The notes under the pieces are model-generated. The model ran no database searches. It saw nothing but the letters and a program-made list of their open reading frames with translations, and was not told where the DNA came from. This document shows, in pieces, positions 42,342-50,459 of a DNA stretch of 64,000 nucleotides. Numbering within the stretch: position 1 is the first letter of the stretch; each line of letters starts with the position of its first letter. A program made the position numbers and the translations under genes. This DNA comes from Bacillus wiedmannii (lineage in GTDB: Bacteria; Bacillota; Bacilli; Bacillales; Bacillaceae_G): the NCBI RefSeq assembly GCF_001583695.1, contig NZ_LOBC01000028.1, forward strand, positions 124,001 through 188,000, in the 5' to 3' direction.

Positions 42342-42416
42342 CTTATTTTCCTCCTTTTTTATAAAGCAGAACAAAAAACTCTCCAAATATGAGCGGGAAC
42401 ATTTTATATTATGAGG

Positions 42417-42737
42417 CTAGTTTGACTTCAAGACGTTAATTTTTGAAGATACAAAATCCCATTTTTTCCAAAACAGTTCAAGCTCCTGACGACCATCCTC
42501 ATTTAATGAATAAAACTTACGAGGCGGCCCCATATCTGATGGCTTCTTTTCAATATTTACAAGCTTTTTCTTTTCTAATCGTACGAGGATAGTATAAACC
42601 GTCCCTTCCACAACTTCGGTAAACCCAAGATCATTCAGGTGGCGGGTAATCTCATAGCCATACGTTTCACGGCGACTAATGATTTCCAGCACACACCCTT
42701 CCAGTGAACCTTTTAGCATTTCAGTTAAATTTTCCAT
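42417..42737 (-). CDS. PadR-family transcriptional regulator
   Basis: A 106-residue PadR winged-helix protein: SLEGCVLEIISRRETYGYEI, EVVEGTVYTILVRLEKKKLV, and the wing GPPRKFYSLNEDGRQELELF. PadR proteins repress adjacent genes, often efflux pumps, until a ligand binds. ATG at 42737 after AAGGAGGATCAGGAC. First gene of the exporter operon; its promoter region is unusual in containing a duplicated block with several CAGTATNAC motifs. Confidence 0.88.
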   Translation of the reverse strand: MENLTEMLKGSLEGCVLEIISRRETYGYEITRHLNDLGFTEVVEGTVYTILVRLEKKKLVNIEKKPSDMGPPRKFYSLNEDGRQELELFWKKWDFVSSKINVLKSN

Positions 42738-42778
42738 GTCCTGATCCTCCTTTACCCCCTATTCTGTCTGACTTATAT

Positions 42779-43064
42779 TCAGTATCACAGAGTACTAAGG
42801 CGAATTTTTACTGAATAGCTTTTGAGTAAAACCACACTATTCAGTATTACTTATTACAACTACATTGTATGACTAAGTAGCTATTGATGTCAACTGATTT
42901 TCAAATTTTTTCTAAAATCCGCTATTACCTCTTGTTTACTGAAAACATTTTGAAAAACAACACTACTCAGTATCACCTATTACTTCTACATTGTATGACT
43001 GAGTAGTTGTAAATGTCAACACGATTTTTATATTTTTCTAAAATCAACTATTACCTATCAGTTA
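42779..43064. promoter_or_regulatory. Duplicated ~126-bp promoter block with repeated CAGTATNAC motifs
   Basis: Copy 1 from 42835 and copy 2 from 42961 share (with differences) CACTAxTCAGTATxACxTATTAC, TACATTGTATGACTxAGTAG and a CTATTACCT near the end. The motif CAGTATCAC also appears at 42779 and TAGTATCAC near 41888. Likely multiple PadR sites. Confidence 0.6.
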
Positions 43065-43136
43065 CAGCCCATTTTCTTTTTAAAGAAATTTCGCCACATA
43101 CCTATACCTATACCTATCCGGCCAAGAAAAGAAAAT

Positions 43137-43173
43137 ACCCCAAAACAAATATTCTACATTTTTGTTTTGGGGT
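43137..43173 (-). terminator. Terminator after hcp
   Basis: ACCCCAAAACAAA and TTTGTTTTGGGGT pair over 13 bp around an 11-base loop; the minus strand continues ATTTTC. Confidence 0.85.
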
Positions 43174-43218
43174 GCTATAGGTTAGCTCTTCTTCTTAATA
43201 AGACAAATCATCCTTTTG

Positions 43219-44505
43219 TTACGATAACATCATTTCCATATCTTCCGCTGCAGTTGTAATTAGTTTTAAACCGAATGTTTCTTGTAATACATCAAGCACG
43301 CCAGGTGAAATAAATTCAGGCGCCTTTGGACCGATGCGAATATCTTGAATACCAAGACTAAATAGCCCAAGTAAAATGGCAACCGCTTTTTGTTCAAACC
43401 ATGATAGAACAATACTAACTGGTAATTCGTTCACTTCACATTGGAAAGCATCTGCTAAAGCAGCCGCTATTTTCACTGTAGAAATTGAATTATTGCATTG
43501 TCCTAAATCAATGTAACGCGGAATCTCTGTACCAGGCACAACACCATAACTCACATCATTAAAACGGAATTTCCCGCAAGAAGTTGTTAAAATAACTGTT
43601 TCTGGCGGAAGCGACGTTGCTAATTCACGATAATATTCTCCGCCTTTTCCCGGAGCATCACAACCTGCGATGACAAAGAAACGCTTAATCTTTCCTTCCT
43701 TTACTGCATTAATAATTTCCGGAGCTAATGATAATACTGTATTATGATGAAACCCTGTTACTAACTGTTCATCCGACTCCATATGTACTTCTGGAAGTTC
43801 TAGCGCCTTTTGAATCAACGGTGCAAAATCATCATTTTCAATTTTTTGTACACCCTCTAAACCTGCAATATCATATGAAAAAAATCGATCAGAGTATGAT
43901 CCTTTAATTGGCATAACACAGTTCGTTGTCGCTAATATAGCACCTGTAAATTTTTCAAAAAGACGTCGTTGATCATACCATGCCTTACCAATGTTTCCTT
44001 TTAAATGTTTATATTTTTTCAGCTGCGGATAACCGTGTGCTGGTAACATTTCAGAATGCGTATAAATATTAATTTCTTTTCCTTCTGTTTGCTTTAATAA
44101 CTCTTCTAACGCAAATAAATTATGACCAGTAACTACAATTGCTTTACCTTCTACATGGTTTTGTGTAATTTGAACAGGCTCTGGAACACCAAAGTGATTC
44201 GTATGTGCCTCATCTAACAACTCCATTACTCGTAAAGCCGATCTCCCTACTTTCATAGCCATATCAATATGTTCTTGTTCATTAAAGTTAGAATTGGTTA
44301 ATGTCATATACAGTGCTTCTTGCGTTGTAGCATCTACAAATGCATCAGTATACCCTAGCTGAGCAGCATGCGTACGATAAGCTGCAATTCCTTTTAGCCC
44401 AAACACAATCGTATCTTGTAAACTTGCAATTGTTTCATTTTTACCGCAAACACCCATCACTTTACATCCACCTGTTGGCGTTTGTTCACATTGATAACAA
44501 AACAT
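43219..44505 (-). CDS. hcp: Hydroxylamine reductase / hybrid-cluster protein
   Basis: A 428-residue hybrid-cluster protein, class III by length: reduces hydroxylamine and nitric-oxide-derived species. N-terminal cluster cysteines MFCYQCEQTPTGGCKVMGVC are followed by hybrid-cluster ligands such as VIAGCDAPGKGGEYY, LTTSCGKFRF, and DLGQCNNS. The start is taken as the ATG at 44505 (six nt after GGGTGGG); ATG 44511 adds two residues. A perfect Fnr/Crp-type site lies 66 bp upstream with a TATTAT -10 element at the right distance, so anaerobic activation is likely. Strong terminator downstream. Confidence 0.94.
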   Translation of the reverse strand: MFCYQCEQTPTGGCKVMGVCGKNETIASLQDTIVFGLKGIAAYRTHAAQLGYTDAFVDATTQEALYMTLTNSNFNEQEHIDMAMKVGRSALRVMELLDEAHTNHFGVPEPVQITQNHVEGKAIVVTGHNLFALEELLKQTEGKEINIYTHSEMLPAHGYPQLKKYKHLKGNIGKAWYDQRRLFEKFTGAILATTNCVMPIKGSYSDRFFSYDIAGLEGVQKIENDDFAPLIQKALELPEVHMESDEQLVTGFHHNTVLSLAPEIINAVKEGKIKRFFVIAGCDAPGKGGEYYRELATSLPPETVILTTSCGKFRFNDVSYGVVPGTEIPRYIDLGQCNNSISTVKIAAALADAFQCEVNELPVSIVLSWFEQKAVAILLGLFSLGIQDIRIGPKAPEFISPGVLDVLQETFGLKLITTAAEDMEMMLS

Positions 44506-44546
44506 TATCATCCCACCCTCTCCCAATCATTCCTTACAAATCAAGC

Positions 44547-44586
44547 ATAATACCCATTAGGAAAAAAGGATGTGATATCAATCACA
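44547..44586 (-). promoter_or_regulatory. Fnr-dependent promoter of hcp
   Basis: Dyad TGTGA-TATCAA-TCACA (44571-44586), matching the Fnr/Crp consensus, with -10 TATTAT (44552-44547) downstream on the minus strand. The dyad centre falls about 40 bp before the expected start, the class II activator position. Confidence 0.8.
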
Positions 44587-44644
44587 ATAATATGTATAAA
44601 TTTGTGACAATTTATATTGTTTACATAATATTTTTATTGGCACC

Positions 44645-44659
44645 AAAAAAAAAAAAAAA
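44645..44659. repeat. Run of 15 A
   Basis: Homopolymer of 15 adenines, likely length-variable by slippage, in the hcp upstream gap. Confidence 0.9.
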
Positions 44660-44734
44660 CCATTACATAATCCTGTTGTTAAAGTTTTCAAATAGCTAGA
44701 CTATTACTGAATTACATATTTAACTTTCTAGTTC

Positions 44735-44762
44735 ATAGTACGAAATGAAAATTTCGTACTAT
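44735..44762. repeat. Perfect hairpin
   Basis: ATAGTACGAAAT-GAAA-ATTTCGTACTAT; GNRA-type loop, no T-run. Position between hcp and the sORF at 45059. Confidence 0.6.
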
Positions 44763-44793
44763 AAATCTCTTAAGCAAACAGAAATAGACATAC

Positions 44794-44844
44794 AAAAACG
44801 CTATTCTTTCTTTTTATCATTCAACAGAAAGAATAGCGTTTTTT
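44794..44844. terminator. Strong bidirectional terminator
   Basis: AAAAACGCTATTCTTTCT and AGAAAGAATAGCGTTTTT pair over 18 bp around 14 bases. No gene directly upstream on either strand except hcp far away. Confidence 0.7.
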
Positions 44845-45058
44845 CGTTTTGAAGAACTATCAATTTTTTGATTAAGGATTTTATGAAAAATCACTTTTTT
44901 TACAATATATTTACACTATCTTTACAATGTTTACATTTTTTATATGATATATTTATATAGAATCTACTTAAGAAATTTCATGTACATTGTTATCTTTATA
45001 ATCTCTGATCTGATTGATAAGAGATTATGTTATATTTTCATACCAGGGGTGAATTAGG

Positions 45059-45163
45059 ATGACTGAAACTTTAAAAACACTTATAATGCTCGATATTACT
45101 TACGTTGTTATAGCAATTATGACGGTACTGGTATTTGTATACTTGGAATTAAAATCTCAGTAA
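45059..45163 (+). CDS. 34-residue membrane peptide (sORF)
   Basis: MTETLKTLIMLDITYVVIAI followed by MTVLVFVYLELKSQ: one transmembrane helix with acidic ends. ATG at 45059 lies in CAGGGGTGAATTAGG-ATG, and a strong terminator closes the transcript 48 bp after the stop. Looks like a genuine small membrane protein; no family recognised. Confidence 0.55.
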   Translation: MTETLKTLIMLDITYVVIAIMTVLVFVYLELKSQ

Positions 45164-45210
45164 CGTATGCAGGCATAATTGATAGCTTCGCATTTAAATA
45201 TAGCTAGAAG

Positions 45211-45243
45211 AAAGCGAGGAGAAAATTGTTTCTCCTCGCTTTT
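45211..45243. terminator. Terminator between the sORF and bla2
   Basis: AAAGCGAGGAGAAA-ATTG-TTTCTCCTCGCTTTT, 14-bp stem; convergent genes share it. Confidence 0.88.
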
Positions 45244-45259
45244 ATATACCCATAATTTC

Positions 45260-46033
45260 TTATTTCAACAAATCCAATGTATGTAAAAGTAACCCTCTGT
45301 CCCCTACTTCTCCATGACCAGGCACTACTGCATTTATGTTCCCATATCGCTTCAGCACATTTTCAATCGATGTAGACCATTCATTTACATAGGCATCAGC
45401 GACATTCCCTAAATTTTTAGCTTCCGCAGATTTCACTAAACAACCTCCAGCTAAAATGTTATATTGCGGTAACCATACAACGATATTATCTTCTGTATGT
45501 CCTTTCCCTGGATAAAACGTTTCTACTTTCATATTTTCAAACTTTAATTTCGTAATTGTTTGTAAATCTCCAAGTGGCTCTTCATATCCATTTTTCTTTG
45601 CTAATTCCGCAGTTAATGCCGTACTATGCGCTTTAATGCCTCTTTCTTTCAACGTTTTTATTCCGCCAATTCGATCAGCATGCGCATGTGTAATAATGAC
45701 ATCCGTTACGCGCTGCTTAAATTTCTTTTCTACCATCTCTATTAATTCCTTCGTTAACTTATCATCCCAAGAAGAATCGATAAGTACTAAGCCTTTTGAA
45801 GTAGTAAGAACTAGACCGTTCGAAGGAACTGCTTCTCCGTTAAAATAACCTAACTCCGTATGAACCCATACATTTTTGTTTAACTGAGAAATTGAAATAG
45901 TTCCTGTCTCATTTTTTATTACTTTTTGCTCTAGCTTTTGTTCCGCTTTCACAGAAGAAACTGTACTAACAAATTGAGTTGTTCCTAGCAAACTAACACA
46001 TACCCCTAATTTTAATAATGTATTCTTTTTCAT
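45260..46033 (-). CDS. bla2: Subclass B1 metallo-beta-lactamase BcII
   Basis: A 257-residue secreted zinc beta-lactamase that hydrolyses penicillins, cephalosporins and carbapenems. Signal peptide: [20 protein letters not shown] with an SSVKA-like cleavage region. Zinc ligands in order: HAHAD (H116, H118, D120 in class numbering), GKGHTEDN (H196), GGCLVKS (C221) and VPGHGEVGD (H263). The Arg of HAHADR is present. The length and sequence fit BcII of B. cereus; the start is the ATG at 46033 after GGGTGGAG. Chromosomal, as usual for the group. Confidence 0.96.
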   Translation of the reverse strand: MKKNTLLKLGVCVSLLGTTQFVSTVSSVKAEQKLEQKVIKNETGTISISQLNKNVWVHTELGYFNGEAVPSNGLVLTTSKGLVLIDSSWDDKLTKELIEMVEKKFKQRVTDVIITHAHADRIGGIKTLKERGIKAHSTALTAELAKKNGYEEPLGDLQTITKLKFENMKVETFYPGKGHTEDNIVVWLPQYNILAGGCLVKSAEAKNLGNVADAYVNEWSTSIENVLKRYGNINAVVPGHGEVGDRGLLLHTLDLLK

Positions 46034-46137
46034 TTTCTCCACCCTTTCTTTCAAACGAAATAGTTATTACCTATATTAGACAATTCATCTCAAATGTTTG
46101 TTCCATCTTTTTTACATATTTTTCATACCATTAATAA

Positions 46138-46163
46138 AAAGCGCACAAAATTTTGTGCGCTTT
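46138..46163. terminator. 26-bp perfect palindromic terminator after the lysozyme gene
   Basis: AAAGCGCACAAAA and TTTTGTGCGCTTT abut without loop; A and T runs flank it. Confidence 0.8.
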
Positions 46164-46168
46164 AAAAC

Positions 46169-46906
46169 TTAACCTTTTATTCCATAATTCTTAAACTCTT
46201 CCTCATTCCCATAAAATACATTCAAATCAATATACTTCTCTTTTCCATTATAACCATTTAATCTCCCGCGATTCGTGTATTGCCAAAACGTCCATTTTCT
46301 CTCATCAGATAAACTCGGTTTTGTAAAGACACTACGAATCCATATATCACATTGGGGATACGCATCCTTTATATACAGATCATATGCCTCTTGAGTTGCA
46401 TACAATATTACTTTCTTACCGTAATGTTTTTCTAGCATTTCAATCATGACCGACAACTCTTTCGCAACATCTTCACGCTTAGGCGGATTATCTTTTTTAT
46501 TAGCGTAAAACTCAACATCAATTACGGGTGGCAATGCTTGTTTATATTTTGGAACAGTTCGTATATATTGCTCTGCTTGTGTTTCACCCTTACTATCAAA
46601 ACTAAAAAAATGATACGCTCCGACGCGCATACCTGTCTTATTCGCATTCGTCCAATTTTTCGAAAAGTACTTATCCACAAACGCGCTTCCTTCAGTAGCC
46701 TTTATAAACGCAAACTTCATATTTTGCTTTTCCAACTCTCTCCAATCTATATCCCCTTGATATGATGCAACATCTACACCTTTTATTTCATACTTATCCG
46801 AACTTATTTGATTCGGAATAAATATGCCTTGAAATACTAAGTAGGCGAAAACACTCATTACACTAATTAAGGTAAAGACTCCTCCTATAATAAGCTTCTT
46901 TTTCAT
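46169..46906 (-). CDS. GH25 lysozyme (N-acetylmuramidase), membrane-anchored or secreted
   Basis: A 245-residue glycoside hydrolase family 25 enzyme. N-terminal signal anchor KKKLIIGGVFTLISVMSVF. GH25 signatures: GVDVASYQGDIDWREL, FAFIKATEGSAFVD, GAYHFFSF, the catalytic pair in PPVIDVEFY (Asp and Glu), and WTFWQYTNRGRLNGY. It cuts the muramic-acid to glucosamine bond of peptidoglycan. Start ATG 46906 after GGGGGATACGA. Not near phage lysis genes, so probably autolysin or wall remodelling. Confidence 0.9.
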   Translation of the reverse strand: MKKKLIIGGVFTLISVMSVFAYLVFQGIFIPNQISSDKYEIKGVDVASYQGDIDWRELEKQNMKFAFIKATEGSAFVDKYFSKNWTNANKTGMRVGAYHFFSFDSKGETQAEQYIRTVPKYKQALPPVIDVEFYANKKDNPPKREDVAKELSVMIEMLEKHYGKKVILYATQEAYDLYIKDAYPQCDIWIRSVFTKPSLSDERKWTFWQYTNRGRLNGYNGKEKYIDLNVFYGNEEEFKNYGIKG

Positions 46907-46940
46907 TCGTATCCCCCATCTTTACACATTAATATTCCAC

Positions 46941-47222
46941 TTACCATTCACGTTTTTTATTAATCATCATTTTTTCTTCAAATGCCTTATCTAAATCAAT
47001 TTCTAACTTATTTGCTAAATCACATACATTCCAAATTACATCAAACATTTCTAAGCCAATCTCTCTTTTCGAATCTTGTATTTTATCACGCTTTAATATC
47101 ACTTCCGCTAATTCACCCAATTCCGCCATCGTATACATCGTACGCTCTTCAATGGTTGTATCTTTAAATCCTTTTTCTTTACTGAAATTTGATACATATC
47201 TCTGGAATTCCACAATATTCAT
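46941..47222 (-). CDS. MazG-like nucleotide pyrophosphohydrolase
   Basis: A 93-residue all-alpha protein of the MazG superfamily: helix FQRYVSNFSKEKGF, ERTMYTMAELGELAEVI with the ExxE acidic metal-binding pair, and EIGLEMFDVIWNVCDLANKLE with the ExxxxD second pair. Such small members hydrolyse NTPs or odd nucleotides for pool cleaning. ATG 47222 after GAAGGGAGATTAAGT. Same strand as the lysozyme gene with a 34-bp gap, so possibly one operon. Confidence 0.82.
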   Translation of the reverse strand: MNIVEFQRYVSNFSKEKGFKDTTIEERTMYTMAELGELAEVILKRDKIQDSKREIGLEMFDVIWNVCDLANKLEIDLDKAFEEKMMINKKREW

Positions 47223-47339
47223 ACTTAATCTCCCTTCATGATAAATACTCCGTTTTTCTATTACACTTAAAATCTATTTTGTTAAATTATAACATTCATA
47301 CTATAATTTATTTATAGCCCTTTAACGGAGGTGTTTTCA

Positions 47340-47630
47340 ATGACTATCTTCGCTTCCCCATCATTATTCATACTAGCAATCATTTCATTTGCACTAGCCT
47401 ATTTCATCGGAGTTAAACAATACACTTGGCTCTTATCAGGATTCAATGAACGCCGTGTGCCAGATAAAGGTAAGTTATCAAAAATAGTTGGTCTTTATAA
47501 TTTAACTGCTGGTATTATCGCCACAATTGGTAGTGTCTTCACTACTCCTAATGTCAAAATCTTATTTCCTATCATTATAATTGGCCACGTTATAATCGCT
47601 GCTTATGTAAATACACGTATGGTACAATGA
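47340..47630 (+). CDS. DUF3784-like membrane protein
   Basis: A 96-residue protein with three hydrophobic segments: SPSLFILAIISFALAYFIGV, LYNLTAGIIATIGSVF and IIIIGHVIIAAYVNT. The intervening WLLSGFNERRVPDKGKLSKIVG matches the DUF3784 loop I remember. The start is the ATG at 47340 preceded by GGAGGTGTTTTCA. The function is unknown. Terminated by a hairpin shared with the convergent gene. Confidence 0.72.
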   Translation: MTIFASPSLFILAIISFALAYFIGVKQYTWLLSGFNERRVPDKGKLSKIVGLYNLTAGIIATIGSVFTTPNVKILFPIIIIGHVIIAAYVNTRMVQ

Positions 47631-47662
47631 AAAAAGACCATCCAATCGGATGATCTTTTTTA
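47630..47662. terminator. Bidirectional terminator
   Basis: AAAAAGACCATCC-AATC-GGATGATCTTTTTT; serves the DUF3784 gene and the L7/L12-like gene. Confidence 0.8.
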
Positions 47663-47941
47663 TAATTTATCGACATATTGCTTCGCTTCTAGTAAAGAAA
47701 ACCCAAAAGCCTCTCTTACTCTCTTAACTGCTGTAACTGTTTTACCTTCTTCCATAAGCTGACGCAACTCTTTATTAATTTCAGGTTCTCTATCTACAAT
47801 TCCCATTTCTTTCGAAATTAGCTGTAATCTATCTTCCATCCTCTTTAAACGGGCATCCGTTTTCTTTTCGATTCTATTTAATTTTTCAGCAATATAAATA
47901 AATCCAAAGACCGCTATCGGTATGATCATCCAAAATTCCAT
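47660..47941 (-). CDS. Membrane protein with ribosomal L7/L12 C-terminal-like domain
   Basis: A 93-residue protein: one N-terminal transmembrane helix (MEFWMIIPIAVFGFIYIAEK), a coiled-coil-like basic stretch, then TVTAVKRVREAFGFSLLEAKQYVDKL, which resembles the bL12 C-terminal domain that contacts translation GTPases. Small membrane-anchored bL12-like proteins are widespread in bacilli without a known role. ATG 47941 after GAGGAGGAATAGTC. Confidence 0.78.
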   Translation of the reverse strand: MEFWMIIPIAVFGFIYIAEKLNRIEKKTDARLKRMEDRLQLISKEMGIVDREPEINKELRQLMEEGKTVTAVKRVREAFGFSLLEAKQYVDKL

Positions 47942-48074
47942 GACTATTCCTCCTCATTAGCTTTCATTTGTTTTATTTCACTAACTTATGTAAATTTTAC
48001 CACAAGACACATTTAATGTATAATAGTAATATACAACACTGTTGATAAAACCTTTTATTTTAGGGGGGCACTTC

Positions 48075-48269
48075 ATGAAAAGATTTTTAAATACGCTACT
48101 ACAATTTGTAGTTCTTTCAATGGCACTACATTTATTATTTGATATCGTTGGCTGGCTTGTTTTCAATGCGCCAATTCAAAACAAAGAAATCATTATCTCT
48201 TTACTAACAACCTCATGGCTTATGTACATGTACCGAGATAAATTTTTTAAAGCATTCACTTCGAATTAA
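48075..48269 (+). CDS. Small membrane protein
   Basis: A 64-residue protein with two hydrophobic segments (FLNTLLQFVVLSMALHLLFD and IIISLLTTSWLMYMY) and a basic C-terminal end. The start is the ATG at 48075, after TAGGGGGGCACTTC; the frame opens at 48042 without a ribosome binding site. No family recognised. Confidence 0.66.
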   Translation: MKRFLNTLLQFVVLSMALHLLFDIVGWLVFNAPIQNKEIIISLLTTSWLMYMYRDKFFKAFTSN

Positions 48270-48380
48270 CTAAAAGAACTTCATCGATAAAAGATTAAGT
48301 TTTTTCTTTTTCTCTCATCCTCTCTATTAACTACTGTATAATAGAACTAATATTCTGTCTTTTATAAGAAAGGAGTCACT

Positions 48381-49418
48381 ATGAACTTAAAAAGCAACAC
48401 TATATACGAGAAAATGAACCAATATTCCGTTGCAGGTTTAAGCCTTGCCGTTATACGTGATGGTAAACTAGATGAAGCAACTGCCTGCGGAACACTTGAA
48501 TCTGGAACTAATAGAACTGTTACTACAGATTCCATATTCAATTCTTGTTCTATTAGCAAATTCATCACCACAATTCTTGTACTAACATTATCAGATCAAG
48601 AAATCGTACATTTAGATGAAGACGTAAATGATAGACTCACATCTTGGAACATCCCTACCAATCTATTTACTTCACAAAAAAAGGTCACATTGCGAAACTT
48701 GTTATGTCACCAATCTGGAATCATTGATCCTCCTAATAGCTTTGAACATTATCTACTTGCACAAGGGCAACCAAACATGTCTGAACTCCTTGCCGGTAAA
48801 ACATCATATTGTCCCGTACCGATAGAAATAGCTTATAAACCAGAAAGCGAATTTCACTACTCTGATGCAAACTTTTGTATTATCGAACTACTACTTGAAG
48901 ATATAACTGGAAAACCATTCACCCTTTTACTTGAAGAATATATCTTTCAGCCACTCCAGCTAAAGAATAGTACGGTATTCTCTCCTGAAGATATAAATAA
49001 AATGGAGCCCTTTGCTTGCGGGCATAATAAAGATGGCACCATTACAAATGAGAAGTATCCATTTTATCCATTCGCAGCTGCTTCAGGTATTTGGACAACA
49101 CCCACTGACTTATCAACTTTAGTAATTGAAATCATTCATTCCTTACAAGGAAAGGGCAAACTAAAACTTTCTCAAATAACAGTACAAGATATGATTTCTC
49201 CTCAAGGTTGCTCAAAATGGACTGGACTAGGTGTTTTTCTAGATGATTCTAACGAAGACTTACAAATGTATTCACTTGGCTGGGGTGTGGGATTTCAATG
49301 TATGATGGTATGCTATCCATACCGAGGTAATGGTGCCGTTATAATGACGAACGCCGACTTAGGTGTTCATCAAATGGAAGGGATTATTGGTGACGTTTTT
49401 AAAACGTTATCCTTATAA
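48381..49418 (+). CDS. Serine hydrolase of the beta-lactamase/AmpC (class C-like) family
   Basis: A 345-residue cytosolic or peripheral enzyme without a signal peptide. SxxK is seen as CSISKFI, followed by TLRNLLCHQSGI, the YxN-like region FHYSDANFCIIELLL (Tyr-Ser-Asp), and the later AASGIWTTPTDL. These fit penicillin-binding-protein-like esterases and peptidases. The lack of a signal peptide argues against a secreted beta-lactamase. ATG 48381 after AAAGGAGTCACT. Substrate unknown. Confidence 0.8.
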   Translation: MNLKSNTIYEKMNQYSVAGLSLAVIRDGKLDEATACGTLESGTNRTVTTDSIFNSCSISKFITTILVLTLSDQEIVHLDEDVNDRLTSWNIPTNLFTSQKKVTLRNLLCHQSGIIDPPNSFEHYLLAQGQPNMSELLAGKTSYCPVPIEIAYKPESEFHYSDANFCIIELLLEDITGKPFTLLLEEYIFQPLQLKNSTVFSPEDINKMEPFACGHNKDGTITNEKYPFYPFAAASGIWTTPTDLSTLVIEIIHSLQGKGKLKLSQITVQDMISPQGCSKWTGLGVFLDDSNEDLQMYSLGWGVGFQCMMVCYPYRGNGAVIMTNADLGVHQMEGIIGDVFKTLSL

Positions 49419-49420
49419 TG

Positions 49421-49456
49421 AAAAGAAAGAAGCTGTTCCTTCCAGCTTCTTTCTTT
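49421..49456. terminator. Bidirectional terminator
   Basis: AAAGAAAGAAGCTG and CAGCTTCTTTCTTT pair over 14 bp, with A and T on the two sides. Confidence 0.85.
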
Positions 49457-49709
49457 ATATTACATTTTTCGCAACAATTTTTATATGTTCTGGTGCGATA
49501 ATCTCCGTTATACTTTCTTGGAAATCTTCCCGCAACAATTCTTCAATATGTTCTAGCTGCACTTCAACATGTGTGCATTCTAAATTATGTATATTTAATA
49601 GTGCATAATGATCTTTTTTCTTAATTACTAAATATTGATTTTCCTCTGTTACAAGTACCGATCCTAATCGGACTCCTAGTAGGCGTTGATCATCAAACTT
49701 CACAATCAT
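49455..49709 (-). CDS. Small protein of unknown function
   Basis: An 84-residue soluble protein, mostly beta at the N-terminus (VKFDDQRLLGVRLGSVLVTE) and helical at the C-terminus (HIEELLREDFQESITEIIAP). ATG 49709 sits directly behind GGAAGGGGG; the third-codon GTG at 49703 would be better spaced, so the true start is open. No family recognised. Confidence 0.62.
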   Translation of the reverse strand: MIVKFDDQRLLGVRLGSVLVTEENQYLVIKKKDHYALLNIHNLECTHVEVQLEHIEELLREDFQESITEIIAPEHIKIVAKNVI

Positions 49710-49930
49710 TTCCCCCTTCCTTAAACCAAAACACGATTACTATGTAATAAAATAACATTTTATGTAATCTATTCTTTATAAACTATATCACAATTTATTA
49801 AAATATAAATATCATATTTCCTTTTACTAAAAATCCCTATTCTTTTATATATTTCGATACAAAAAACTTTCTCAACATAAAATTAGAATTTTCAGTTTTT
49901 ATTCTCATGAAAATCTATTATAATAAAGTT

Positions 49931-50003
49931 AATAAATGTTTGACCTCTCCTAATTCATGTACATATGGATGATCAGTAGTTGCTGCTACTGATCTATTTT
50001 TTT
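49931..50003 (+). ncRNA. Candidate ~73-nt transcript
   Basis: TATAAT at 49919-49924 and a perfect hairpin GATCAGTAG-TTGCTG-CTACTGATC followed by TATTTTTTT (49971-50003) bracket a short unit with no convincing ORF. Only a weak -35 is visible. Confidence 0.4.
49971..50003 (+). terminator. Terminator-like hairpin
   Basis: Perfect 9-bp stem then TATTTTTTT on the plus strand. Confidence 0.7.
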
Positions 50004-50092
50004 GCTCCATATCTCTAAGAGTAGTTCATTATTTTATTCGCCAAGCCATTCACTCACCAGTTCAATCTAATAGAGGTTTAGTAATGCTAATA

Positions 50093-50446
50093 CTAAACCT
50101 TTTCCTCATAAAATATAATTCTATTTGAAAACGGATCAATCACAGTTAATTCCATTGTATCCCACGGTGTTCTCTCTATATCAGGTTTTGAATAAGCATA
50201 ATCTTTACTTGATAAAATAGCATAATAACTTTTTAAATCCTCTATTTTCACCCGAATCGCACCGCCTGGCGAAGCATCACCATGATGTTCTGATAAATGT
50301 ATTACAGCATCATGTAACGAAATTTGCATATATAATGGCATATGCTCCTCATACCGATGTTCCCAATCCAGTTTAAATCCTAAAAAATCTATGTAAAATA
50401 GCTTTGCTTTTTCAATATCAAAAATTCTAAATATAGGTGTAATCAT
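50093..50446 (-). CDS. VOC/glyoxalase-fold protein (bleomycin-resistance-like)
   Basis: A 117-residue protein with two beta-alpha-beta-beta-beta modules: TPIFRIFDIEKAKLFYIDFLGFKLDW, and TPWDTMELTVIDPFSNRIIFYE. It resembles the bleomycin-resistance/glyoxalase superfamily; enzymatic members bind a metal through a His/Glu set (H in AVIHLSEHH and E in RIIFYE) that could be present. ATG 50446 after AGGAGGAGATTATAA. It follows the Crp/Fnr-family regulator by 13 bp on the same strand. Confidence 0.82.
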   Translation of the reverse strand: MITPIFRIFDIEKAKLFYIDFLGFKLDWEHRYEEHMPLYMQISLHDAVIHLSEHHGDASPGGAIRVKIEDLKSYYAILSSKDYAYSKPDIERTPWDTMELTVIDPFSNRIIFYEEKV

Positions 50447-50459
50447 TTATAATCTCCTC

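Larger units (their letters stand above)
49710..50092. other. Gene-free stretch, possible short RNA
   Basis: AT-rich; the only structure is the TATAAT (49919-49924) followed by a terminator at 49971-50003. The remainder shows nothing recognisable. Confidence 0.45.

Noticed and set aside
46169-46906. Prophage lysis cassette
   Set aside because: The GH25 enzyme has a signal anchor and lies among chromosomal genes; no holin or phage genes occur nearby.
48381-49418. A second secreted beta-lactamase
   Set aside because: The class C-like protein lacks a signal peptide, so a wall or cytosolic esterase/peptidase is more likely.
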